From assembly GCA_035510605.1 (NCBI GenBank), contig DATKGW010000009.1, positions 1 through 28,198 of the forward strand: DNA of 28,198 nt, in the 5' to 3' direction. Below the pieces are notes generated by a model. That model saw only the letters and a list, made by a program, of their open reading frames with translations, was not told where the DNA came from and made no database searches. Numbering within the stretch: the first letter of the stretch is position 1; each line of letters starts with the position of its first letter. Both the position numbers and the translations under genes were made by a program. Source of the DNA: DATKGW01 sp035510605 (GTDB lineage: Bacteria; Patescibacteriota; Saccharimonadia; Saccharimonadales; CAIOMD01). Below, piece after piece: positions 16,099 through 22,516 of this stretch.

Positions 16099-16245
16099 TT
16101 GGGTCAACCAAAAAAGCGCACAACGCCTCGGAGAACCGGGTCACGCCGTAGCCACCTTGTAATCAAGTTGGCCCGTGCTGTCAATGCTCATTCGCCGGTG
16201 CGCGTCTATACCACTCGTCGCGAGAGCGGTAAGCAAAAACCTTGA
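16099..16245 (+). CDS. rpmF: Ribosomal protein bL32
   Basis: 48 residues starting at TTG; AAGGAG (16085-16090) lies 8 nt upstream and fixes the start. The product begins MGQPKKRTTPRRTGSRRSH, matching the bL32 N-terminus (xxPKKRxSxxRRxxRRxH), and is very basic. bL32 usually continues with a four-cysteine zinc ribbon; this copy has no cysteine at all, the zinc-independent form. It is part of the large ribosomal subunit near the exit tunnel. First gene of the operon leading into nusB, with a 35-nt gap. Confidence 0.85.
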   Translation: MGQPKKRTTPRRTGSRRSHLVIKLARAVNAHSPVRVYTTRRESGKQKP

Positions 16246-16280
16246 GTAAATCTCTATTTTAGAGAAAGGCATTAACAATT

Positions 16281-16748
16281 ATGGCATCAAACCGACATCT
16301 TGGTAGGATAGTAGCTCTACAAACGTTGTATGAGCAGGATTTTCGCCGAGATTGCGGTGATGAAAATTTAATCTTGTCTGCGATTTTAGATCGTAATATC
16401 GATCGCTATAGCGAAACGATAGAAGACAAGGATTTTATAGTTGCTTTGGTTAATGGGGTAGACAAATATCAGGCAGAGCTGGACAAAACTTTACAACCGA
16501 TTGCTCCGGAATGGCCGCTAGACCAGATAGCCCGGATGGATAGGGTAGTCTTGAGAATCGGCTTGTATGAACTGCTTTACGAAAAAGATGTGCCACCGAA
16601 GGTGGTTATTAATGAAGCCGTCGAGCTGGCCAAAGCTTTTGGCAGTGAAAACTCATCAAAATTTATTAACGGGGTACTTGGAACTGCTTTAAGGCAAAAA
16701 GAAGAAACTAAGGCTCCACCCAAAAAAGTCAAGAAGAAAGATAAGTAA
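16281..16748 (+). CDS. nusB: Transcription antitermination factor NusB
   Basis: 155 residues, the usual size, all-helical. Family features: an N-terminal RIVALQTLYEQDF helix, the middle IDRYSETIEDKDFIVALVNGV, then RMDRVVLRIGLYELLYEKDVPPKVVINEAVELAKAFGSENSSKFINGVLG, the best-conserved NusB signature. A Lys-rich C-terminal tail follows. NusB with S10 forms the antitermination complex on rRNA transcripts. AGAAAGG precedes the ATG; the stop overlaps the start of the next gene by 1 nt (TAATG). Confidence 0.95.
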   Translation: MASNRHLGRIVALQTLYEQDFRRDCGDENLILSAILDRNIDRYSETIEDKDFIVALVNGVDKYQAELDKTLQPIAPEWPLDQIARMDRVVLRIGLYELLYEKDVPPKVVINEAVELAKAFGSENSSKFINGVLGTALRQKEETKAPPKKVKKKDK

Positions 16749-17251
16749 TGATTAAGAGACCTAAGCCGTTACAAGGGTTTAAAAAGTACCTCAACCGTAA
16801 AAAACCCGCAATTAACGAAGTTATCCGCGAACATACCTCTGGCGGTATTGTTTGGCGTCGTGAACCCGGCACTAAAGAGCTGGAAATTATGCTGGTTCAG
16901 GATGCCAAAAACCGTTGGACAATCCCTAAGGGCCATATAGAAGAAGGTGAAAGTCCGCGCGATACAACCGAAAGGGAAATTCGTGAAGAGACCGGCTTAA
17001 AAGAGATGAAAGTGATGAGTTGGCTGGGTAAGGTGAATTTTAGATACCGCCGGCAGAATAGCTTAGTGTTAATGGGTATGCAGATTTATCTGGTACAGGC
17101 TTTGGGCGATACGGGTAAACTCAAAAAAGAGGAGTGGATGAACGGTATTGGCTGGTTCCCCACCAACAAAGCTCTGGAACTCATAGAATATGAAGATATC
17201 GGTAAAATAATATTGCTCGGACTAAAAAAGATCCGGGATTCAAAATTATAA
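16748..17251 (+). CDS. Nudix hydrolase
   Basis: 167 residues. A complete Nudix box is visible: GHIEEGESPRDTTE then REIREETGL, exactly Gx5Ex7REUxEExGU (about residues 57-79). The preceding WTIPKGH and the overall length resemble diadenosine-polyphosphate or MutT-type hydrolases. The basic N-terminus (KRPKPLQGFKKYLNRKKP) may bind RNA. Its position between nusB and rnc in a translation/RNA operon would suit an RNA- or nucleotide-polyphosphate-directed role, but the substrate is not known. It contrasts with the imperfect Nudix box in the leucyl-tRNA synthetase of this window. It overlaps nusB by 1 nt; rnc begins 11 nt later. Confidence 0.9.
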   Translation: MIKRPKPLQGFKKYLNRKKPAINEVIREHTSGGIVWRREPGTKELEIMLVQDAKNRWTIPKGHIEEGESPRDTTEREIREETGLKEMKVMSWLGKVNFRYRRQNSLVLMGMQIYLVQALGDTGKLKKEEWMNGIGWFPTNKALELIEYEDIGKIILLGLKKIRDSKL

Positions 17252-17262
17252 GGATTTAATCA

Positions 17263-17964
17263 ATGGATTTTACAAAATATCAGACTTTGGCAGAAGATGT
17301 GCTTGGCGGTAAATTTAAAAACCTCGATCTGCTTATAACGGCATTTACTCACCGCTCGTATCTTAATGAGCACAAAAAAACCGTTAAAGAGCATAACGAG
17401 CGCTTGGAGTTTTTGGGTGATGCGGTGTTGGAACTAATCGTCACCGAATACTTGTATGCCAACTTTGATGAGCCGGAGGGAATTTTGACAAATTGGCGTA
17501 GTGCCCTGGTGCGTACCGAAAGTATTAGTGCCGCCGGTGAAAAATTAGGTTTTAATGATTATTTACGCCTAAGCCGGGGCGAAAAACGGGGCAGTGATAG
17601 AGCCCGTCAACAGATTCTGGCTAACTGTTTTGAAGCGGTAATCGGCGCGGTCTATTTAGATCGGGGTTATGATGTTACCAAACAATTTATTACTAAATAT
17701 CTTTTAGTTACATTAGATGAAATATTAGTTAGTGGTTCGTGGATGGATTCGAAATCACGATTGCAAGAACTTGCCCAAAGTGTTGAAAACTCTACGCCGC
17801 ATTACAAAGTTATCAGCGAAGATGGGCCGGATCATGAAAAGACCTTTAAGGTCGGTGTGTTTATAGAAGAAAATCTGCGTGGAACGGGTGAAGGCCCCAG
17901 CAAACAGACTGCCCAACAACGAGCAGCCGAAGCCGCGCTCAACTATTATACCGAAAAATCATAG
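17263..17964 (+). CDS. rnc: Ribonuclease III
   Basis: 233 residues. The N-terminal nuclease domain has the signature NERLEFLGDAVLEL (about residues 46-59) with the catalytic Glu and Asp, and a second acidic pair in NCFEAVIGAVYLDRG. A C-terminal double-stranded RNA-binding domain spans about 160-230 (KSRLQELAQ ... PSKQTAQQRAAEAAL). It processes rRNA precursors and structured mRNAs. AAGGA precedes the ATG, 11 nt after the Nudix gene, so it is the last gene of the rpmF operon. Confidence 0.97.
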   Translation: MDFTKYQTLAEDVLGGKFKNLDLLITAFTHRSYLNEHKKTVKEHNERLEFLGDAVLELIVTEYLYANFDEPEGILTNWRSALVRTESISAAGEKLGFNDYLRLSRGEKRGSDRARQQILANCFEAVIGAVYLDRGYDVTKQFITKYLLVTLDEILVSGSWMDSKSRLQELAQSVENSTPHYKVISEDGPDHEKTFKVGVFIEENLRGTGEGPSKQTAQQRAAEAALNYYTEKS

Positions 17965-17990
17965 CCAAATTTTTAAGATAGGCACCCCAG

Positions 17991-18019
17991 TTGACTTTTA
18001 AGCTTAAAACAGATAAAAT
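17991..18019 (+). promoter_or_regulatory. Promoter of rpsP
   Basis: TTGACT (17991-17996), 17-bp spacer, TAAAAT (18014-18019). Predicted start near 18026 gives a leader of about 47 nt with GGAAG-type Shine-Dalgarno. Confidence 0.7.
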
Positions 18020-18072
18020 ACGCCATTGAAACATCAAATAGTTAAGTTTAATGTAGGAAGACTTCGTTTTTT

Positions 18073-18615
18073 ATGCTCGTAATCCGATTGCAACGTACTG
18101 GCCGCAGTGGACATGCCATGTTCCGTATTGTAGTTCAGGATACCAGGCAAACACCGACCAGTGGCCGAGTAATTGCTGCATTAGGTAACTATAATCCTCA
18201 TACCAAAGAGATTAAACTAGATGCCGATAAAGCCAAGTTTTACCTGTCTAATGGTGCCCAGCCATCTGACCGTATTGCAGCCATTCTTAAAAAAGAAGGT
18301 ATAAAATTACCATCTTGGGTGAGCTTAAGAGCTAAAAAGAGCAAAAAGGCTATTAAGCATATTGATAAATTACGCAAAAACCGACCTGCCGGCGAAGCTC
18401 CAGCAGCAAAACCGGCTGAGGCAAAAGTGAGTGCCGAAGAATCAGAGATGGTTGAAGTACCTGAAGCAGAAGAACCTGCCGAAGAGGCCAAGCCCGAAGA
18501 ATCAACCGAACCAGCCGCAGAAGAAGCCGGCGAAGCTCCAGCAGAAGAAACTCCAGAAGAAGCACCGGCTGTTGAAGAACCAGAAGTTCCCGAAGAAAAA
18601 GTATCCAAAGAATAA
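18073..18615 (+). CDS. rpsP: Ribosomal protein bS16 with a long acidic tail
   Basis: 180 residues, about twice the usual 80-100. Residues 1-85 are an ordinary bS16 core (LVIRLQRTGRSGHAMFRIVVQD, LGNYNPHTKEIKLD, SDRIAAILKKEGI). A basic stretch (KKSKKAIKHIDKLRKNRPA) follows, then about 75 residues made almost wholly of Glu, Ala and Pro, certainly disordered and strongly negative. bS16 assembles early into the 30S body. Extended tails on ribosomal proteins occur in some lineages; the acidic composition is unusual for a protein sitting on rRNA. It has its own promoter and precedes the KH protein as rpsP does in many bacteria. Confidence 0.95.
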   Translation: MLVIRLQRTGRSGHAMFRIVVQDTRQTPTSGRVIAALGNYNPHTKEIKLDADKAKFYLSNGAQPSDRIAAILKKEGIKLPSWVSLRAKKSKKAIKHIDKLRKNRPAGEAPAAKPAEAKVSAEESEMVEVPEAEEPAEEAKPEESTEPAAEEAGEAPAEETPEEAPAVEEPEVPEEKVSKE

Positions 18616-18706
18616 TTATTCAAGCAAAATGCTTGAGTTAATAAAGAGCACTACGTTTTTTGTTGTATACTTAAGCTATATCAGTTAATCAGGAGAAAGA
18701 CAGAAA

Positions 18707-19255
18707 ATGTCCAGCATAGATCAGCAATTTGTCGAGTTCATTGTCAAATCGCTAGTGGGCAACCCCGACGCCGTTAAAATTGAGCGGCGTATCGACGAAA
18801 AAGGGGTACTATTAGAACTTACCGTAGACCCGGAAGATTTGGGTCGGGTAATCGGTAAGCGTGGCGCAACAGCGCAAAGTATCAGGAGCTTGCTCAGAGC
18901 ACTCGGTACCAAAAATGACGCTCGTTATAATCTAAAAATTATCGATAACGGTGTTGGCAGCAATGGCGGTGGATATGGGCGCCAACAACGAGACGATCGG
19001 GATGATCGCGGTTATCGTGATGACCGTGGACCTGTCCAAGATGACAGCAACGTATCTGATGATCAGACCGCAAAGGTTGCGGATGACGCTGATGAAGATA
19101 GCGTTGCTACCAATGATTACAGCCGTAGTGATGACGACGGAGAAGAGGCCGCTTCTGAACTTACAGATGAAGAAGAGCCGGCAAAATCTAGCCACAGCAA
19201 TGTTGTAAGTAACACCCGCAAAGAACTTGAAGAACTAGACGACCTAGACGTATAA
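18707..19255 (+). CDS. khpA: KH-domain RNA-binding protein (KhpA family) with a long acidic tail
   Basis: 182 residues. The N-terminal 80 residues are a KhpA/YlqC-type KH domain: FVEFIVKSLVGNPDAVKI, LTVDPEDLGRVIGKRG (the GxxG loop as GKRG) and ATAQSIRSLL. Normal KhpA ends here. About 100 further residues form a Gly/Arg/Asp-rich then Asp/Glu/Ser-rich disordered tail. KhpA binds structured RNAs and lies between rpsP and trmD in many genomes, as here. CAGGAGAAAG gives a good Shine-Dalgarno; TATACT at 18666-18671 may provide a separate promoter. The acidic tail parallels that of bS16 next door. Confidence 0.92.
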   Translation: MSSIDQQFVEFIVKSLVGNPDAVKIERRIDEKGVLLELTVDPEDLGRVIGKRGATAQSIRSLLRALGTKNDARYNLKIIDNGVGSNGGGYGRQQRDDRDDRGYRDDRGPVQDDSNVSDDQTAKVADDADEDSVATNDYSRSDDDGEEAASELTDEEEPAKSSHSNVVSNTRKELEELDDLDV

Positions 19256-19261
19256 TCAAAT

Positions 19262-19397
19262 TAAGTCGGTATCCCGGCTTATCTAAAACATTAAATTCCA
19301 AAACCAAATAAAACACTGGCGAGCTCGTGCGAGTCATCTCAAAAATAAGAGGTGGGAGCTTTATGTGATAGTATGACCCCTAAAATAAAGGGGTCAT
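19262..19397 (+). promoter_or_regulatory. Structured spacer between khpA and trmD
   Basis: Three hairpins in a row: TAAGTCGG/CCGGCTTA (19262-19281), CATCTC/GAGGTG around 19335-19354, and ATGACCCC/GGGGTCAT (19373-19397). None has a strong T run directly after, so termination is uncertain. They could form a terminator or a leader that regulates trmD. Confidence 0.45.
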
Positions 19398-19413
19398 TCT
19401 GTGTCTAAGGAGA

Positions 19414-19419
19414 TATAAT
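19414..19419 (+). promoter_or_regulatory. TATAAT upstream of trmD
   Basis: A consensus -10 that ends 11 nt before the ATG at 19430, predicting a leader of about 4 nt. An AAGGAG at 19407-19412 lies upstream of that start point and 17 nt from the ATG, so it cannot serve as the Shine-Dalgarno on that transcript. Confidence 0.45.
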
Positions 19420-19429
19420 AGCAAAAGTT

Positions 19430-20074
19430 ATGTTGATACAAGTAATTACACTGTTTACGGAAATGTTAGAAAAGGTGTTTGGTAGCAGTATGCTATGGAA
19501 AGCCCAGGCAAGGGGAGCTGTAAAGCTGCAAACCGTAGATTTACGTCAGTTTGGCCTGGGCAAGCGTAAAACCGTTGATGACACCCCTTATGGAGGCGGT
19601 GATGGCATGTTGCTGAGAGTAGAACCGATATTTGCAGCTGTAGAGCATTGCAAAAAAAATGCTCCTAATGCAAAAGTGTTGTTAATGACACCACGGGGCT
19701 ATGATTACACTCAAAAAGATGCCCGCCGCTTGGCAAAAGATAGGCAAGACTTAATTGTAATTTGCGGTAAATACGAGGGCTATGATGAGCGAATAACTTC
19801 TATTGTTGATGAGCAGATTTGTATTGGGCCATATGTTTTAACCGGTGGTGAAATTGCTGCCATGGCTGTTGTGGATAGCGTTGTGCGCTTACTTCCCGGT
19901 GTTTTGGGCGGAGCAGCCAGCGCCGAAGTAGAATCTTTTAGTAATGGCAATGACAGGGAATTTCCACAGTATACTCGGCCCGAAGTATTTAAGGATATGA
20001 AAGTGCCGGATGTCTTAATAAGCGGCCACCATGGCGAAATTGCCAAATGGCGCCAAGAAAACAGCAAAAGCTGA
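19430..20074 (+). CDS. trmD: tRNA (guanine-N1)-methyltransferase TrmD
   Basis: 214 residues, at the short end of the family (usually 230-255), with a reduced C-terminal domain. The SPOUT fold motifs are present: IQVITLFTEM at the N-terminus, DDTPYGGGDGMLL, ICGKYEGYDERI and YVLTGGEIAAMAVVDSVVRLLPGVLG, the trefoil knot that holds S-adenosylmethionine. TrmD methylates G37 of tRNAs with a 3'-flanking G, preventing frameshifts, and is essential in most bacteria. The order rpsP-khpA-trmD is conserved in many bacteria. A start at ATG 19430 fits the usual MxIxVITLF beginning. Confidence 0.95.
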   Translation: MLIQVITLFTEMLEKVFGSSMLWKAQARGAVKLQTVDLRQFGLGKRKTVDDTPYGGGDGMLLRVEPIFAAVEHCKKNAPNAKVLLMTPRGYDYTQKDARRLAKDRQDLIVICGKYEGYDERITSIVDEQICIGPYVLTGGEIAAMAVVDSVVRLLPGVLGGAASAEVESFSNGNDREFPQYTRPEVFKDMKVPDVLISGHHGEIAKWRQENSKS

Positions 20075-20138
20075 TTCCCTGTTTCCCCTACCCTGTAATT
20101 TTTAACAACATTAAAAGGTAATTGTATTTATAAGATTT

Positions 20139-20516
20139 ATGAGAACTATGCCAGATAGCAACAAAGAACTAATTAATAAGCGGCTAGACGCGCTTAAATT
20201 AAGCCCATTTCGGGCAAAATTTAATTTGGCGGGTATTGAGAGAGAAATGGTAATAAAAAAGGGTCGGGGAACAATTCGACGGCATGCAGGGGAGTTGGTT
20301 AAAAAACGTTTGGCCCCTGCCCTACCCTATAAAGACGGAAAACAGACCCCTTTTAAAGGTCACCCGGTATTTGTTGCTCAACATGCTACGGCCGTTTGTT
20401 GCCGTACTTGCCTGCTCAAATGGCATAAAGTCCCAAAGGGTAGAGAACTAACTAATACCGAACAGGCATATGTAGTAAGCGTAATCGACACTTGGATTGA
20501 CAGAGAACTCAAGTAA
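20139..20516 (+). CDS. DUF4186 family protein
   Basis: 125 residues, matching my recollection of DUF4186: LSPFRAKFNL near the start, GRGTIRRHAGELVKKRLAPALPYKDGKQTPFKGHPVFVAQHATAVCCRTCLLKWHKVPKG in the middle, then a helical NTEQAYVVSVIDTWI end. Two nearby cysteines (CCRTC) and several His could bind a metal. Function is unknown. It follows trmD by 64 nt. ATG 20148 is an alternative start; neither has a clear Shine-Dalgarno. Confidence 0.75.
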   Translation: MRTMPDSNKELINKRLDALKLSPFRAKFNLAGIEREMVIKKGRGTIRRHAGELVKKRLAPALPYKDGKQTPFKGHPVFVAQHATAVCCRTCLLKWHKVPKGRELTNTEQAYVVSVIDTWIDRELK

Positions 20517-20524
20517 TGCCTGAG

Positions 20525-20554
20525 TTGCCAGCTTAAGGTGATAAGCGGTATAAT
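20525..20554 (+). promoter_or_regulatory. Promoter of tRNA-Gln
   Basis: TTGCCA (20525-20530), 18-bp spacer, TATAAT (20549-20554), placing the start about 5 nt before the tRNA. Confidence 0.65.
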
Positions 20555-20565
20555 TTACCTGTTAA

Positions 20566-20639
20566 TGGGGATTGGCCAAGTGGTAAGGCGCTGGGTTCTG
20601 GTCCCAGGATCGGGGGTTCGAATCCCTCATCCCCAGCCA
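20566..20639 (+). tRNA. tRNA-Gln (anticodon CUG), probable integration site
   Basis: Acceptor TGGGGAT/ATCCCCA, discriminator G, encoded CCA. Anticodon stem-loop CTGGG-TTCTGGT-CCCAG gives CTG. T arm GGGGGTTCGAATCCCTC. The last part of the gene (20616-20636) is repeated exactly at 24256-24276, and more distant variants follow at 21599, 22112, 25166, 25801 and 27184, so this tRNA is a likely attachment site for the accessory DNA on its 3' side. Confidence 0.93.
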
Positions 20640-20786
20640 AGCTCAGCAACAGGGGTGGCGACCGTGTTCCTAGACCGTCCAATTGATTTCAAAAAGCCCT
20701 TCTTACAGATACCAGAATAAGGTTAGTGACCGTTTAGTCTAGGACGGTTAGGCAGCAAAGTTGCTGATCGGGTTCTGTGACCAGCA

Positions 20787-21365
20787 CTAGGGGCCTTCAG
20801 TAATTACTTGACTATAGACTTCTAGCAGCGGCTTTATATCGCCTTCGAAAGCTAGCTTATCTGCATCTATAAGTTCATCCGCAGATATCTGGCTGTAGTC
20901 CAACAAATAACCAGCGTTGTCGGCAAGCATAATTAAAAACAGGCGAATGGTGCGACCATTACCTTCACGAAATGGATGTAAAGCATTTAGTTCGGCGGCT
21001 AAGCTTGCGATTTCCTTCACAAAATCTTGCTTGCATAGGCCGAGGAGATACTTTTTGCTTTTTAGGTCGTCAAAAACCTGTTTACTTTCTGACTCCAAAA
21101 AGCGGGCATATGCAAATGGAGCTTTGGCGTCAGGCTTTGCAATATCCACCGTACGAAGCTTGCCGGCAAAATCATAGATGTCATCAAATAAAACTCTGTG
21201 AACATGCAACAAGTAGTCTAGGCCAAAAACTACTGGAGACTCACTTAAGATATTGGCTGTTTGGTTGGTTACTATTTCTTGTTCGGCAGCTTTTAATTTA
21301 TCCGAATCAGTAATGCCTAGCTTATTTTCTAGGACATCGTCACCGTCTACAAAATAGTCAGCCAC
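20787..21365 (-). CDS. Fic-domain protein (AMP-transferase toxin)
   Basis: 192 residues with the full Fic active site HPFREGNGRTIR (residues 130-141, matching HxFx(D/E)GNGRxxR) and the preceding flap and helices (YDFAGKLRTVDIAKP). Fic enzymes with this motif transfer AMP to target protein side chains; in toxin-antitoxin pairs the known targets include DNA gyrase and topoisomerase IV. No inhibitory (S/T)xxxE(G/N) helix is seen at the N- or C-terminus of the protein itself, which fits a class I system where a separate antitoxin supplies it. Start GTG 21365, 3 nt after the stop of the small antitoxin gene. The first gene group of the accessory array after tRNA-Gln, on the opposite strand. Confidence 0.9.
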   Translation of the reverse strand: MADYFVDGDDVLENKLGITDSDKLKAAEQEIVTNQTANILSESPVVFGLDYLLHVHRVLFDDIYDFAGKLRTVDIAKPDAKAPFAYARFLESESKQVFDDLKSKKYLLGLCKQDFVKEIASLAAELNALHPFREGNGRTIRLFLIMLADNAGYLLDYSQISADELIDADKLAFEGDIKPLLEVYSQVITEGP

Positions 21366-21368
21366 GGT

Positions 21369-21491
21369 TTAGGCCTTGGTTGATTGCAGCTTTTTTTTGA
21401 GTGTTTTTTTAACAGCCTTAAAGCTGAAGCCTTCCGCTTCCATGCTGCGAGCTACGCTGGCTATAAGTCGTTTTTTCTTGTCATTGCTCAT
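21369..21491 (-). CDS. Tiny VbhA-like antitoxin of the Fic toxin
   Basis: 40 residues: a basic helical peptide with SMEAEG at residues 16-21, which fits the Fic-inhibiting motif (S/T)xxxE(G/N). The inhibitory Glu would enter the ATP site of the toxin. It is directly upstream of the Fic gene with a 3-nt gap, in the expected order antitoxin then toxin. It is shorter than characterised VbhA-type antitoxins (about 60 residues). A perfect TATAAT (21503-21498) ends 7 nt before the ATG, so the operon mRNA should begin at the start codon. Neutralisation of this Fic protein is inferred. Confidence 0.75.
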   Translation of the reverse strand: MSNDKKKRLIASVARSMEAEGFSFKAVKKTLKKKLQSTKA

Positions 21492-21497
21492 ATACAT

Positions 21498-21503
21498 ATT
21501 ATA
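21498..21503 (-). promoter_or_regulatory. -10 box TATAAT of the Fic toxin-antitoxin operon, leaderless
   Basis: Consensus -10 on the minus strand, last base 7 nt before the A of the antitoxin ATG. Confidence 0.6.
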
Positions 21504-21598
21504 CCCTAGCGTGCGGCTAACAACCAGCTTAAATTTGACAATTTACAGAGGTTAGTTAAAGTAAAGCGAGCCTAAAATTAGGTATTAGAAACTCTTGG

Positions 21599-21621
21599 TT
21601 CGAATCCCTCCGTCCCAGCCA
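21599..21621 (+). repeat. tRNA 3'-end repeat R1 (23 nt)
   Basis: TTCGAATCCCTCCGTCCCAGCCA-like: T-loop to CCA at exactly the tRNA spacing of 23 nt, close to the 3' end of tRNA-Gln (20617-20639), but without a tRNA 5' part before it. It is followed by CTTATGCTTGCATT, the right arm of the module seen after R3 and R4; the hairpin arm is missing here. Confidence 0.8.
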
Positions 21622-21685
21622 AAATACTTATGCTTGCATTAGATCAGTCAATAATCCAATATTAAATAAATAGGAGTATCTGCAA

Positions 21686-22051
21686 ATGGATAGAACAGAC
21701 GTAGAAGTTATAGATGATGAATATTGGGAGAATAGATATAAAAAAACTCCAGATCTTGAAGTAACTTTGCATGGCACAGACAAGGAAGTGGATATTCTTA
21801 AGCGGGGATTAATGTGTTTAATGGGATCCATAGCAAATAGAAATGCTATTGGTGTAAAAGTTTTCGATTCTGCCCCAGAATACAGTGATGTTGAAAGACT
21901 TGCTAAACAAATAGCTACTGCTAACATTATTGGGAGAAATGACATCAGGACTTATAAAGATGATGATATATCAAATCTATTAGAACGTTTTAAGGGTGCA
22001 ATTGAGAAGGATAAAATCGGCGCTCCTGATGTAGCGACTAGAGCTGAATAG
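21686..22051 (+). CDS. Hypothetical protein, cassette gene
   Basis: 121 residues, not recognised. Strongly charged, no membrane segment, probably alpha/beta (VTLHGTDKEVDILKRGLMCLMG, then VKVFDSAPEYSDVERLAKQIATANII). A clear AGGAG lies before the ATG. It is the only gene between repeats R1 and R2, in the same direction as tRNA-Gln. The last 14 nt overlap the end of a small gene on the other strand. Confidence 0.65.
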   Translation: MDRTDVEVIDDEYWENRYKKTPDLEVTLHGTDKEVDILKRGLMCLMGSIANRNAIGVKVFDSAPEYSDVERLAKQIATANIIGRNDIRTYKDDDISNLLERFKGAIEKDKIGAPDVATRAE

Positions 22052-22184
22052 TTTGATAGTTTTTTGTTAATTCTCCAATATGTTCACTAGTAATGAGTGC
22101 TAGCTTGAAAGTTCGAAGTACGCCCACTAGCCCCAGCCATGTTTCCCGGTTAGTCCAACCGTTGTAAGTAGTATCGTTATTCAT
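22038..22184 (-). CDS. Small protein with a DUF7249-like start, overlapping repeat R2
   Basis: 48 residues. The N-terminus YNGWTNRETWLGLVG resembles the NGWTNxETW box found in small phage and plasmid proteins (DUF7249-like, from memory). After about residue 20 the reading frame runs through repeat R2 in antisense and has no further resemblance, so the gene may have been cut when the cassette boundary formed. GGAGTACGATC precedes the ATG, and the ATG overlaps the stop of the upstream gene as ATGA, so it should be translated. Confidence 0.55.
   Translation of the reverse strand: MNNDTTYNGWTNRETWLGLVGVLRTFKLALITSEHIGELTKNYQTIQL
22112..22139 (+). repeat. tRNA-3'-end-like repeat R2 (28 nt)
   Basis: A 28-nt element from TTCGAA to CCAGCCA. 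It differs from R4 (25166) at one base and from R5 (25801) at one base. Compared with a true tRNA end it carries about 5 extra bases after the T-loop, so these copies form their own subfamily. Confidence 0.85.
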
Positions 22185-22378
22185 GATCGTACTCCTTTCA
22201 GACCACAGCTATCACAGTCATAGTGGTGGTTAATAATATCGATTAGCTCACTATCACCGGTCTCTCCGAGGCAATCTGCCAGGTCATAATACTGACAGGC
22301 ACAGATCTGGTTTAATGCCTGCTGCTCTAACATCCGACGATAGAGCCAAGTTATCTTGTTATAGTTTGCAAACCACAT
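22181..22378 (-). CDS. Hypothetical small Cys-rich protein
   Basis: 65 residues, not recognised. Aromatic N-terminus (MWFANYNKITWLYRRM), a CACQYYDLADC cluster and DCDSCG near the C-terminus, so a metal site is possible. AAAGGAG about 9 nt before the ATG supports translation. Its stop overlaps the start of the 48-residue gene by ATGA coupling. The pair lies 138 nt downstream of the MFS gene on the same strand and recalls small phage or plasmid genes. Confidence 0.65.
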   Translation of the reverse strand: MWFANYNKITWLYRRMLEQQALNQICACQYYDLADCLGETGDSELIDIINHHYDCDSCGLKGVRS

Positions 22379-22462
22379 AGCTATTTACTCCTTTACTTTA
22401 CGTAACGGAGGAATAGGGGCATCCTGCAAGCTACGCAGGCAAGGTGGAGACAAAGTACTACC

Positions 22463-22512
22463 TTGCCGGAGTAGACCGGGATGTATACTGAGAGAATACG
22501 GAAAGGAAGGGT
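22463..22512 (+). repeat. 50-nt repeat flanking the MFS gene, copy A
   Basis: Ungapped match to 24161-24210 at about 39 of 50 positions, including an exact GACCGGGATGTA core. The two copies lie just outside the ends of the MFS gene in the same orientation. Next to copy A are two hairpins, CCTGC/GCAGG (22423-22439) and GCAAGGT/ACCTTGC (22439-22466). Confidence 0.75.
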
Positions 22513-22516
22513 CGCA

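Noticed and set aside
18240..18623. Long minus-strand frame rich in Ser, Ala and Gly
   Set aside because: It is the mirror of the Glu/Ala/Pro-rich tail of bS16; the codon bias of the tail keeps the other strand open.
19407..19420. AAGGAG plus ATA as an earlier start of trmD
   Set aside because: ATA is a very rare start codon and TrmD proteins usually begin at the MxIxVITLF position, which is ATG 19430.
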